From positions 1 through 8,456 of the forward strand of contig DAOUUS010000056.1 in assembly GCA_030668065.1 (NCBI GenBank): 8,456 nucleotides of DNA. Direction: 5' to 3'. Positions 1 through 5,280 of the stretch are shown in pieces. Source of the stretch: Candidatus Methanophagales archaeon. GTDB lineage: Archaea; Halobacteriota; Syntropharchaeia; Alkanophagales; Methanospirareceae. Every line of letters starts with the position of its first letter. The first letter of the stretch is position 1. The notes beneath the pieces are model-generated. The model searched no databases. It saw only the letters and a list, made by a program, of their open reading frames with translations, and was not told the origin of the DNA. The translations under genes were made by a program, and so were the position numbers.

Positions 1-1
1 A

Positions 2-334
2 ACGCGGATTAACTTAACACTGGTAAATCTGACCGGTACGAAGATACCCGCCGTATCCGGAGGATCTACGCTTATAAGATTGCGACTCCTGAACAGAGAA
101 CTGGTTTCTGACGCATTTTATTATCCTGACTTGACTTTAACAGTCAATTCAAGCTGTGCCCAAGCTTGCGGGGATTGGTTCAATAAGACGCTTAAAGCTG
201 CCAACCTGACCACGCCTTATAATGTCACGGTCAATACAACATCAAAAACGGTAGCGCTATTTTTTTATGCGAAGGAACCAGACGACAGAATTGTGCGGTA
301 CTTAGAGAAAGACACGATTGGCGTTGAGATGTAG
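2..334 (+). CDS. C-terminal part of a probable secreted or pilin-like protein (partial at window edge)
   Basis: The reading frame is open from the left edge to a TAG stop at 332-334, giving 110 residues with no start inside the window, so this is the tail of a longer gene. It is rich in Asn, Thr and Ser, contains several N-x-S/T sites (for example NLT, NSS, NVT, NTT), two Cys close together (SSCAQAC), and alternating hydrophobic residues. This composition fits the extracellular beta-rich portion of an archaeal secreted or pilin-like protein (families such as DUF7289 look similar), but I do not recognise it firmly. A TTG at 80 could be read as a start, but the open frame and protein-like composition upstream argue against it. 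It converges on the oxidoreductase gene that ends at 479. Confidence 0.6.
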   Translation, partial: TRINLTLVNLTGTKIPAVSGGSTLIRLRLLNRELVSDAFYYPDLTLTVNSSCAQACGDWFNKTLKAANLTTPYNVTVNTTSKTVALFFYAKEPDDRIVRYLEKDTIGVEM

Positions 335-390
335 CAGGTACGAGTTTATGTGGTATGGTAATAGGTATTACAAGAAAAAAACAAAAATGA

Positions 391-443
391 AAGACACAGA
401 GGACACGGAGGGAAAGTACTCGGTGCTCTCGGTGTATCGGTGG
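391..443. repeat. Short imperfect inverted-repeat relic with 9-bp internal periodicity
   Basis: The left arm (393-411) is built of two near-identical 9-mers, ACACAGAGG and ACACGGAGG. The right arm (419-443) carries CTCGGTGCT, CTCGGTGTA and CGGTGG units. The reverse complement of the right arm matches the left arm at about 13 of 17 positions, and only about 8 bases separate them. An ATG at 387 reads through it, but the peptide mostly spells the repeat itself (KDTEDTE then SVLSVYRW) and I do not believe it is a gene. The build, two arms of short tandem units in inverted order, is the same as that around the GxxExxY remnant at 2233-2466. I infer a solo relic of the same class of element with no cargo left. 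Confidence 0.5.
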
Positions 444-444
444 C

Positions 445-467
445 AAAAAATATACTTTATACAAAAA
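445..467 (-). terminator. Possible oligo-T termination zone after the oxidoreductase gene
   Basis: On the minus strand, just past the stop at 479, there are two T-runs (complements of A463-467 and A445-450). Archaeal RNA polymerase commonly stops at such runs without a hairpin. There is no strong stem here, so support is weak. Confidence 0.3.
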
Positions 468-478
468 GAGCTGAAATC

Positions 479-1664
479 TCACAGCGCTATTAGCCTCGAA
501 ACGTATTTCGCCAACGCAACAATCGTAAGTATAGGCGGAGCACCGGGTGCCGATGGTAGCACGGAAGCATCCGCCACGTATAAGCCATGCACTTCAGTTT
601 CCATATTTTTATCAACCACGACACCGATCTTTGCCGTCCCGCCGGGATGTGCACCTCGTAATGGCGTGGTCACGAACGTATAAGGAGCGACACCGGCTTC
701 CTTTAATATAGCGCCTGCAATAGCAGCACCTTCTGATAAGATAGCGGCATCCCTGTTTGTTACGCCTTTCACCACTTTTTCTGTTACCTCGCCCACGGCA
801 TCATCCTTTATCTTTATTATTATACCCAAGATGTCACTGGAATCCGCATTTAAACCATGCTTCTGCATCTCCGCTAAGAGCTGTGTCGAGAAATGAGGCG
901 CAAGGATAAAATCAGCACACTTTATGATCGCATTCATGGGTACTTCCTTGTTGAACCCTATTCCTTTGAGAATCCCGCCTAATGTTATGAAACTATCAAC
1001 GAACAATGGTGTAGTAGGTATTCCAAGCCGGTTCAATAAACGAGGAGTCTCTAAAGCACCTGCGGAAAGGACAACGGTATCATCCTGGAAAAAACGGCCG
1101 CCACAGCTCACGCCGTTCACCGCCCCGTTACGCACCACTACCTCATCTACGGGCAGCCCTGTTTTTATCCTTGCACCTGCTCTTTCCGCGTCCTGCACAA
1201 AACGGCGTGCCGTCCATTTTGCACCTTCGGGGCAGCCTGAGGTACATCTACCGTCTTTATTGCATTTCGCAGGGTCAATAAACTTGGGCATCTTATCTAC
1301 TTTAAGGCCGAGCTGTTCCGCAGCAGTCATAATCCTTTTTGTGCCATTACCAAAGAACGAATCCGGTAGGCATCTCACACCAAGCTTTTTTTCGGCAGCC
1401 ACGAACTCATCACGCAGATCAATCCCAAGCAGTCTTAATTCTTCTTCTAAGCATCTTACCCCATTGCCCGCAGATACTGTGGTAGTTCCGCCTAAACAGA
1501 TAGTTCTCATCACTTTTACTTCGGAATCCACGTTTGAATAGTGTTTGAAAGCGTCTTTATCCGCTACGTCCGGCCCTTTTTCCAGGAGTAATACTGCAAC
1601 CCATAACCGCCAGTTCTTTCGCTACTGTTGCACCACCCGCACCGGAACCTACTACTATTACCAT
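479..1664 (-). pseudogene. GMC-type FAD-dependent oxidoreductase, broken by a frameshift
   Basis: GMC-family flavoproteins oxidise alcohol-type substrates using FAD. The N-terminal piece starts at ATG 1664 and holds the Rossmann FAD motif VGSGAGGATVAKEL, then runs off into a stop at 1557. The rest continues in another frame from about 1594 (VLLLEKGPDVADKDAF) to the stop at 479. One extra base, or two missing bases, near 1595-1600 explains the break. The downstream part has a GGTTTVSAGN segment, a cluster CX5CX3C (C90, C96, C100 of the 350-residue piece), the GALETPRLL signature, and a C-terminal GMC_C-like region with HPGGTAKIG and GLYVADASVLP. The repaired protein would be about 390 residues, normal for short archaeal members. 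The position of the usual C-terminal Asn/His reads APPILTI, so a Pro sits where N is common. It lies 18 bases after the membrane-protein gene, likely the same transcript. The break may be real or a sequencing error; the rest of the frame is intact, so any decay is recent. Confidence 0.85.
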
Positions 1665-1682
1665 GTTTTTAGGTAGCCTAAG

Positions 1683-2042
1683 TTATCTCGACTTCCGACG
1701 CCATTGCCGCAACCGGTAGGCTACTATCAAGACGGCTAAGACCACGATTATCAATGTGGACAACCATTCTACCAGTCCATATAAGTTGCTTGCACCGATG
1801 CAGATAGCCATTAAGCCGATAAGTAAAGTTGGTATAGTCTCTTCTTCGGGTCTGTGATACTCGGGCATAGCGTGACGAATAAGTACGCTTAATAAGAGAA
1901 CTACGCCGCATATTAATACGACATAATTCAGCAAGTGCCACCCCTTCATGTGGCCCAGTACGGCAAGCAATATTAATATAACTGCCGAAATCGCCATCAC
2001 ACCGAGGAGAATCACATCTACTTTGTCGTGGCGGAACTTCAT
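1683..2042 (-). CDS. Small membrane protein with about four helices, function unknown
   Basis: This 119-residue protein is mostly hydrophobic. Likely membrane helices are at residues 9-29, 37-56, 69-89 and 92-110. A polar loop (MPEYHRPEEET) lies between helices two and three, and the tail is strongly basic (RLRQWRRKSR). With the basic start (MKFRHDK) this suggests both ends face the cytoplasm. I do not recognise the family. The start ATG at 2042 has no clear Shine-Dalgarno sequence. It ends 18 bases before the oxidoreductase start, and lies about 30 bases after a possible truncated reading frame ending at 2073, so it was probably an internal gene of a minus-strand operon whose promoter is no longer evident. 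Confidence 0.65.
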   Translation of the reverse strand: MKFRHDKVDVILLGVMAISAVILILLAVLGHMKGWHLLNYVVLICGVVLLLSVLIRHAMPEYHRPEEETIPTLLIGLMAICIGASNLYGLVEWLSTLIIVVLAVLIVAYRLRQWRRKSR

Positions 2043-2072
2043 AATGTAGTTTTCACCAGCCCTTTCTCGTCC

Positions 2073-2209
2073 TTATCCCGTCTTCCTTTTGACACCATAA
2101 ACATCAACTGTTGCAATAGAAGAAAATGGGAGAATAGTCATTCCCGCCATAGCTGCGAGAATTACTAAATCCTGAGCATCTATGTCTAAACAAATTCTAA
2201 TATCTAATT
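2073..2209 (-). pseudogene. Possible C-terminal fragment of a membrane protein, truncated beside the GxxExxY relic
   Basis: The minus strand has a stop-free stretch of about 45 codons ending in TAA at 2073-2075, with no credible start. It translates to a plausible protein tail: an acidic linker, a hydrophobic run DLVILAAMAGMTILPFSSIA, then a basic end (VYGVKRKTG). Upstream the frame closes within about 25 bases of the left arm of the element at 2233. I read it as the remaining end of an upstream gene cut off near the element. The family is not recognised. A chance open frame is possible. Confidence 0.3.
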
Positions 2210-2216
2210 GTGAAAA

Positions 2217-2222
2217 GGAGGT
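2217..2222 (+). promoter_or_regulatory. Perfect Shine-Dalgarno GGAGGT abutting a 16-codon frame
   Basis: GGAGGT directly touches ATG 2223, which opens a frame of only 16 residues (MIIRHRLTLINTDERR) running through the left arm of the element into a stop. The spacing is too tight for normal use of that ATG, and it is 37 bases from the GxxExxY start at 2260. It may be a leftover of the cargo gene's leader, or chance. Confidence 0.3.
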
Positions 2223-2232
2223 ATGATTATTA

Positions 2233-2466
2233 GACACAGATTAACACTAATTAACACAGATGAAAGAAGATAAACAGCGAGATATAACCGAAAAGATAAT
2301 TGGTGCTGCCTACAAAGTACATAACTCATTTGGTTCTGGTTTTTGGGTATCTCAAAGCAACCGGTATTGAAGTTGGACTTTTAGTTATTTTGCACTAAAC
2401 CGGAAGTTAAACTTAAGGCAGTTGATTTTATGCGTAAATCTGCGTAAATCCGTGTAATCTGCGTCC
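2233..2466. mobile_element. Relic of a small inverted-repeat element carrying a GxxExxY gene
   Basis: The left arm (2233-2261) and the right arm (about 2439-2466) are imperfect inverted repeats of about 28 bases: GACACAGATTAACACT on the left against GACGCAGATTACACGG read from the right end on the minus strand. Inside the arms a 10-base unit recurs; TGCGTAAATC occurs twice back to back at 2431-2450, followed by the variant CGTGTAATC. The GxxExxY remnant lies exactly between the arms, its start codon at the inner edge of the left arm and its stop inside the right. I see no transposase and no convincing target duplication. GxxExxY genes framed by such sequences are something I recall from other genomes, so the pair may move or be copied as a unit; that is inference. 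Confidence 0.5.
2260..2447 (+). pseudogene. GxxExxY-family protein, internally deleted remnant
   Basis: The family (about 125 residues, nuclease-like by prediction, role unsettled) begins with a helix ending in a GxGF stretch, followed by the naming motif GxxExxY. Here ATG 2260 opens MKEDKQRDITEKIIG, then AAYKVHNSFGSGF, which matches the family N-terminus and stops exactly where LExxYE should follow. After a jump of roughly 75 codons the typical end YLKATGIEVGLLV appears in another frame (from 2348), and KPEVKLKAVDF in a third (from 2397) to a TAA at 2445. The first frame closes at TGA 2368-2370. It is therefore a deleted and frameshifted pseudogene, lacking the motif and the central acidic core. 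Confidence 0.75.
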
Positions 2467-2485
2467 TAAATAGGTAGTAGTTATA

Positions 2486-2494
2486 CTTTATATA
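2486..2494 (+). promoter_or_regulatory. TATA box, probable promoter of the tRNA-Arg transcript
   Basis: CTTTATATA is the best archaeal TATA match upstream of the tRNA. Centred at about 2490, it predicts a start near 2516, giving a leader of about 110 bases before the mature tRNA. No closer box at the expected distance is visible. Confidence 0.45.
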
Positions 2495-2520
2495 CAGGAA
2501 CAAACTTCTTTTCTAAATAA

Positions 2521-2591
2521 AGAAACTTTTGTTACCACTAGCTACATTCACGAAGATGTATTTCCGTACGTACCAAAGTTTCTGTGAATGT
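2521..2591 (+). repeat. Two interleaved inverted repeats in pseudoknot order
   Basis: Segment A (AGAAACTTTTG, 2521-2531) is complementary, apart from one extra T, to A' (CAAAGTTTCT, 2574-2583). Segment B (ACATTCAC, 2544-2551) is complementary to B' (GTGAATGT, 2584-2591). The order A-B-A'-B' is that of an H-type pseudoknot and not of nested hairpins. It begins about 5 bases after the predicted transcription start and ends 34 bases before the tRNA. It could be a leader structure, an uncharacterised small RNA, or an accident of sequence decay. Confidence 0.4.
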
Positions 2592-2625
2592 GCGCGTCTA
2601 ATCGGAGAGTGGTCACATATAAAAT

Positions 2626-2697
2626 GCCCCAGTGTGGTAAAGGACATCCCTTGGGCTTGCGGAGCCCAAGATCTGGGTTCGATTCCCAGCTGGGGCA
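2626..2697 (+). tRNA. tRNA-Arg, anticodon GCG
   Basis: This has a perfect 7-bp acceptor stem (GCCCCAG with CTGGGGC), a perfect 5-bp T arm (CTGGG, loop TTCGATT, CCCAG) and a 5-bp anticodon stem (TGGGC with GCCCA) around the loop TTGCGGA. Anticodon GCG reads the Arg codon CGC. U8, A14, G18G19 and A20 fall in place, the discriminator is A73, and the next bases are TCC, so CCA is not encoded, as is usual in archaea. The D stem is poor: TGGT against ATCC or TCCC leaves one or two mismatches, depending on register. The D arm resembles that of other archaeal tRNA-Arg as I recall it. No intron is present. Confidence 0.9.
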
Positions 2698-2717
2698 TCC
2701 CGCACAAAGTATAAAGC

Positions 2718-2743
2718 CTTGAAGTGTTATATAGCGCTTCAAG
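2718..2743. repeat. Palindrome enclosing a TATA-like sequence
   Basis: CTTGAAG (2718-2724) and CTTCAAG (2737-2743) are a perfect 7-bp inverted repeat, with TTATATAG in the 12-base gap. It could be a hairpin at the end of the tRNA transcript or an operator around a weak promoter. No gene starts at the matching distance. Confidence 0.3.
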
Positions 2744-2773
2744 TACACGATGTAGGAGTAGATTCGTAAAAGG

Positions 2774-2788
2774 TAAGAGCAACTCTTA
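2774..2788 (+). terminator. Stem-loop with downstream T-run, possible end of the tRNA transcript
   Basis: TAAGAG and CTCTTA form a 6-bp stem with a CAA loop. A run of six T follows at 2811-2816. The gap between stem and T-run is long for a bacterial-type terminator, but the T-run alone could serve in an archaeon. The rest of 2698-2870 shows no gene. Confidence 0.25.
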
Positions 2789-2870
2789 TACTTGCAGCTA
2801 AAAGTCCATATTTTTTAGAACGTTATAAAGAAATGTTGAAGCAACCGGAAGTTTTAAGCTGATGCTGTGA

Positions 2871-2877
2871 GTATATA
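2871..2877 (+). promoter_or_regulatory. TATA box of the PLD-like gene
   Basis: GTATATA lies about 40 bases ahead of the ATG at 2915, predicting a start near 2900 and a short leader that just includes the ribosome binding site. Confidence 0.5.
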
Positions 2878-2901
2878 GGAGTATGTTAGTAGTAGGCGGT
2901 T

Positions 2902-2906
2902 GGAGG
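2902..2906 (+). promoter_or_regulatory. Shine-Dalgarno GGAGG fixing the start at 2915
   Basis: GGAGG sits 8 bases before ATG 2915, ideal spacing. It overlaps the in-frame TTG at 2900, so that earlier start is unlikely. Confidence 0.7.
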
Positions 2907-2914
2907 ACTATAAA

Positions 2915-3460
2915 ATGCTTGCATGGATTGTAGCTTTAATTCTTTTCTTTTGCCTGGTTGTCTTTGTTGCTCTTACCATTCTTTTACTGAAGGGCGTCAA
3001 AAAGATCAACTATGATACTGCTTTCGTTGCTACTTTTGAGGATCGGGGTATGGATAGTATTGAAGAGTCTTTGAAAGCTATGATTGCTAAGGCGAATCGC
3101 GAGATTCTTATCGCTTCACCCTGGATTACATATGGTGCCTGGCGAAGGATTAAGTGGGATGTTGCTAAGTTTGTTAAGAAAGGCGGCGAGTTGAAAGTCT
3201 TTTTGAAAGGTAATGCTGATGATTTCGCTCGTGGGTCCAGTGATCGAAGTGTGGTTGATGAGGTTATCGCCTTGGGCGGGGTTGTTCGGTTCGTTCCTAA
3301 GCTTCATGCTAAACTTTATGTGGTTGATCGGTGCGAAGCGCTTATCGCCGCTGCTAATCTCAGTAAGAGCGGGCTTGATTGGAGCTATGAGGCAGGGGTA
3401 TGGTCTTGTAATCCTGCTGTTGTTAGAGACGTTTGCGCGTTTGTTGATACGCTGGTGTGA
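2915..3460 (+). CDS. Membrane-anchored phospholipase-D-like (single HKD) protein
   Basis: The protein has 181 residues. Residues 3-26 form one strong membrane helix followed by a basic stretch (KGVKK), which by the positive-inside rule places the rest in the cytoplasm. The remainder is one PLD-like domain: EILIASPW (63-70) as the first strand, the HxK(x)4D motif HAKLYVVD (H131, K133, D138), and AANLSKSGLDWSYEAG, the family's usual segment after the motif. Proteins with one HKD motif, such as the Nuc nuclease, act as dimers on phosphodiester bonds. Whether this one cuts nucleic acid or lipid cannot be told. Codon choice leans to T-ending codons (GCT, GTT, CTT, GAT) and CGN Arg codons more than its neighbours, which could mean recent transfer. 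It stands alone on this strand. Confidence 0.85.
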   Translation: MLAWIVALILFFCLVVFVALTILLLKGVKKINYDTAFVATFEDRGMDSIEESLKAMIAKANREILIASPWITYGAWRRIKWDVAKFVKKGGELKVFLKGNADDFARGSSDRSVVDEVIALGGVVRFVPKLHAKLYVVDRCEALIAAANLSKSGLDWSYEAGVWSCNPAVVRDVCAFVDTLV

Positions 3461-3487
3461 TGTTGTGGTTGATGTTTGTATTGCTGG

Positions 3488-3493
3488 TTTTTT
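3488..3493 (+). terminator. Oligo-T run after the PLD-like gene
   Basis: Six T residues lie 28 bases beyond the stop at 3460, enough for archaeal termination in principle. No hairpin precedes it. Confidence 0.35.
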
Positions 3494-3502
3494 GTGGGTG
3501 CA

Positions 3503-3602
3503 TTATACCACAGGTATTTGTCACGCTAAGGCAGTTTCATAGCTGTTCTTGTTGAAACGCGGCTTAACACCGCTTTAAGCCACGCTAATTGTTTATACCA
3601 CA
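3503..3602. repeat. Mirror-ordered direct repeats between convergent genes
   Basis: TTATACCACA occurs at 3503-3512 and 3593-3602, and CACGCTAA at 3522-3529 and 3581-3588, all in the same orientation but with the order swapped. The first TTATACCACA also overlaps a small palindrome (ATACC, ACA, GGTAT). Function is unknown. Confidence 0.4.
3561..3581. terminator. Hairpin between convergent genes
   Basis: GGCTTAA (3561-3567) pairs perfectly with TTAAGCC (3575-3581) across a 7-base loop. It lies between two genes that end facing each other, so it may help terminate either transcript, but no T-run adjoins it. Confidence 0.35.
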
Positions 3603-3637
3603 AAACTCAACGTATTCTGTGGTCCCTTTCTTTTGCC

Positions 3638-4429
3638 TCACTTCAAGTCTATTCCAAACACGCGCTTGAAATTGCTTTCTATCGCAGTGTTCACAGTAGC
3701 CATATCGCTACCCCGTTGTCGCGCTATCTCCTCGTACACTACCTTCACGTGCTGTGGCACGTTCCGCTTTTCCCCCTCTTTAGGCGAAAGATAAGGTGCA
3801 TCTGTCTCGGTAAACAAATACGGAAGTGGTATCCGCTTCGCAACCTTCTTCATCGTCTTGCTTCGCACTATTGACGTAGGCAGCGAGACGTAATAGCCTT
3901 CTTCGCATATCAGTTCCGCAAGCTGCGGCTTGCCCGTGAAGCAATGAAAAACCGCTTTCTTTATGTCGGCATCCGAAATGATCTTCAAACCTTCTTCTAT
4001 TGCTTCGCCGCCTGTGCCACGCAGATGCAGCACAACCGGTAGATCCTGTTCCTTCGCAAATTCAAGAAACACATCAAATACTTCCCGCATCCTCTTTACC
4101 TTTATCGGGTCTCGTATCCAGTGGTAGTCCAGCCCGATCTCGCCTATACTCACTATCCTACTTCTGTTCTCGCATATAAAATCCAGATAATCGCCTATTT
4201 CATGGTCCGTTTTCCCGATTACGTGTATCGGATGAAGCCCAAGCGAAACGAAGATAAAGTCTTCATGCAGCTCGGCAAGCTCTAACGTTTTCTTCGCGTC
4301 TTCAGGGTCCACACCACTCGTGATTACTGCTTTCAAATCCTGTTTTACTGCTGCTATTACCTGATCACGGTCCGTGTCGTATTGCTCAAACGTCAAATGA
4401 CAGTGTATGTCTATAATTTTTATCACCAC
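3638..4429 (-). CDS. TatD-family metal-dependent hydrolase (probable DNase)
   Basis: TatD proteins are cytoplasmic TIM-barrel metalloenzymes with 3'-5' exonuclease or DNase activity. This protein has 263 residues, the normal family length. All expected metal ligands are visible: H9 and H11 in DIHCHL, E97 in SIGEIGLDYH, H135 in VVLHLRG, H162 in VFHCFTG, and D210 in FTETDAPYLSP. The end (VNTAIESNFKRVFGI) also fits the family. Two tandem GTG codons open the frame at 4429 and 4426, with no Shine-Dalgarno sequence. A TATA-like box centred 26 bases upstream would place the transcript start at the GTG, so leaderless translation is likely. It is transcribed alone and converges on the PLD-like gene. 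A second gene related to phosphodiester cleavage nearby may be coincidence. Confidence 0.92.
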   Translation of the reverse strand: MVIKIIDIHCHLTFEQYDTDRDQVIAAVKQDLKAVITSGVDPEDAKKTLELAELHEDFIFVSLGLHPIHVIGKTDHEIGDYLDFICENRSRIVSIGEIGLDYHWIRDPIKVKRMREVFDVFLEFAKEQDLPVVLHLRGTGGEAIEEGLKIISDADIKKAVFHCFTGKPQLAELICEEGYYVSLPTSIVRSKTMKKVAKRIPLPYLFTETDAPYLSPKEGEKRNVPQHVKVVYEEIARQRGSDMATVNTAIESNFKRVFGIDLK

Positions 4430-4449
4430 AAACTGATTAGGAGTTCATC

Positions 4450-4459
4450 AAAATAAATG
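4450..4459 (-). promoter_or_regulatory. TATA-like box for the TatD-family gene
   Basis: On the minus strand this reads CATTTATTTT, centred about 26 bases before the GTG start at 4429. That distance predicts a leaderless mRNA. Confidence 0.45.
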
Positions 4460-4572
4460 TTTAGTGGTTAGCGATAAGCACGCTTTATGGACTGTTTATA
4501 GAATATTTTGCGAATACGATACTAAAAAACATAAAATTCTGATAAAACCAAATAAACGAATAAGCAAGTAAA

Positions 4573-4594
4573 GAAAAAAAGGGGGTTTACCCCC
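4573..4594 (-). terminator. Strong hairpin plus T-run terminator of the three-gene operon
   Basis: On the minus strand, GGGGG-TAAA-CCCCC (4594 to 4581) is followed at once by a run of seven to eight T, 20 bases past the stop at 4614. It looks like a classic intrinsic terminator and marks the end of the Fic/surface-protein unit. Nothing else is seen in 4460-4572 apart from A+T-rich sequence. Confidence 0.8.
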
Positions 4595-4613
4595 TAATCA
4601 TATGTTTACATGT

Positions 4614-5264
4614 TTATTCCAACCTTAGCGCAGGTATCCAGTCGTTGTAACTCTTGCCATTCGCATCCACGAACTCCGTGCAGTTCAGTGTGCCATTTGC
4701 ATTCGTAAGCGCTGGGCTGTGTATAACCTGCGGATACGAGCCTGTACGAATAGAGAAGCTATATTGTTCGTCTGCTGTTAACGTAACCGATTCCGAAAAC
4801 TTGATATACGACCACTCTGCTTCTTGATAGCCAGCCCAACTTCCTTCGGCTACTGTCTCAGACCCTTTCCAGAATAGTACGTATTCCGAATGCCCGCCGG
4901 TACCTGCACATGGATACGTGTACAGTTTGCTCACCGTAATCGTTTGTGTTGGCGTGAATGTACCGTTGTACGTGCCTGAGATGCTGGGATATGTGCCCGG
5001 ACCGGTATCGAACTTTATCCTGGACGTTGTCGTAGAAACAGCCCCGTACCAGTAGCCGGCACCCAACCGGTAGTTGCTGCTCTCAGAATACCCGATTATC
5101 TGCCCGACCGTGCTACTCAATGCGTATGTAGCGGAATCCATCTGGCTGCCGCCACCGCCGCTTAGCACGTGCCAACTGAGGTTGTAGTTCGCGGATACTC
5201 CTGCATATGCGATACCCGTGAGGCAAATAAGCCCTACTAGTATCAACACGATTTGTTTGTTCAT
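4614..5264 (-). CDS. Small secreted protein with two beta-rich domains
   Basis: The 216-residue protein starts with a clear signal peptide (MNKQIVLILVGLICLTGIAYA, likely cut after residue 21). Residues 30-75 hold a segment with VLSGGGGSQMDSATYALSS and YRLGAGYWYG, a pattern common in secreted proteins of sediment bacteria and archaea (S/T-rich G4S-like start, ending in GYW). Residues 82-216 form a second domain with TYPSISGTYNGTFTP, VSKLYTYPCAGTGGH and DWIPALRL, which I recall from secreted proteins of methane-oxidising archaea and relatives. Its two Cys (119, 195) may form a disulfide. No enzyme motif is present. It follows the repeat surface protein by 16 bases with no Shine-Dalgarno of its own, so it is probably translated from the same mRNA. 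The function is unknown; a surface or extracellular partner of the repeat protein is a guess. Confidence 0.8.
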   Translation of the reverse strand: MNKQIVLILVGLICLTGIAYAGVSANYNLSWHVLSGGGGSQMDSATYALSSTVGQIIGYSESSNYRLGAGYWYGAVSTTTSRIKFDTGPGTYPSISGTYNGTFTPTQTITVSKLYTYPCAGTGGHSEYVLFWKGSETVAEGSWAGYQEAEWSYIKFSESVTLTADEQYSFSIRTGSYPQVIHSPALTNANGTLNCTEFVDANGKSYNDWIPALRLE

Positions 5265-5280
5265 TTTTTCGTTGTTCGTG

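Noticed and set aside
318..683. 121-codon plus-strand frame through the first relic
   Set aside because: It spells out the repeat arms and then runs antisense to the oxidoreductase end.
924..1541. 205-codon open frame on the plus strand
   Set aside because: It is antisense to the oxidoreductase, whose reading frame shows clear family motifs; the plus-strand translation is low-complexity Ser/Pro/Thr with no motif.
2680..2697. Attachment site at the 3' end of tRNA-Arg
   Set aside because: I found no second copy of the tRNA end in the window and no integrase gene.
2513..2782. Open frames on both strands covering the tRNA
   Set aside because: They depend on reading through the tRNA-Arg gene; no start signals and no protein-like pattern outside it.
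2398..2853. AACCGGAAGTT present twice (2398-2408 and about 2843-2853)
   Set aside because: Only 11 bases match; the first copy is part of the GxxExxY coding remnant and the second has no related sequence around it, so it is probably chance.
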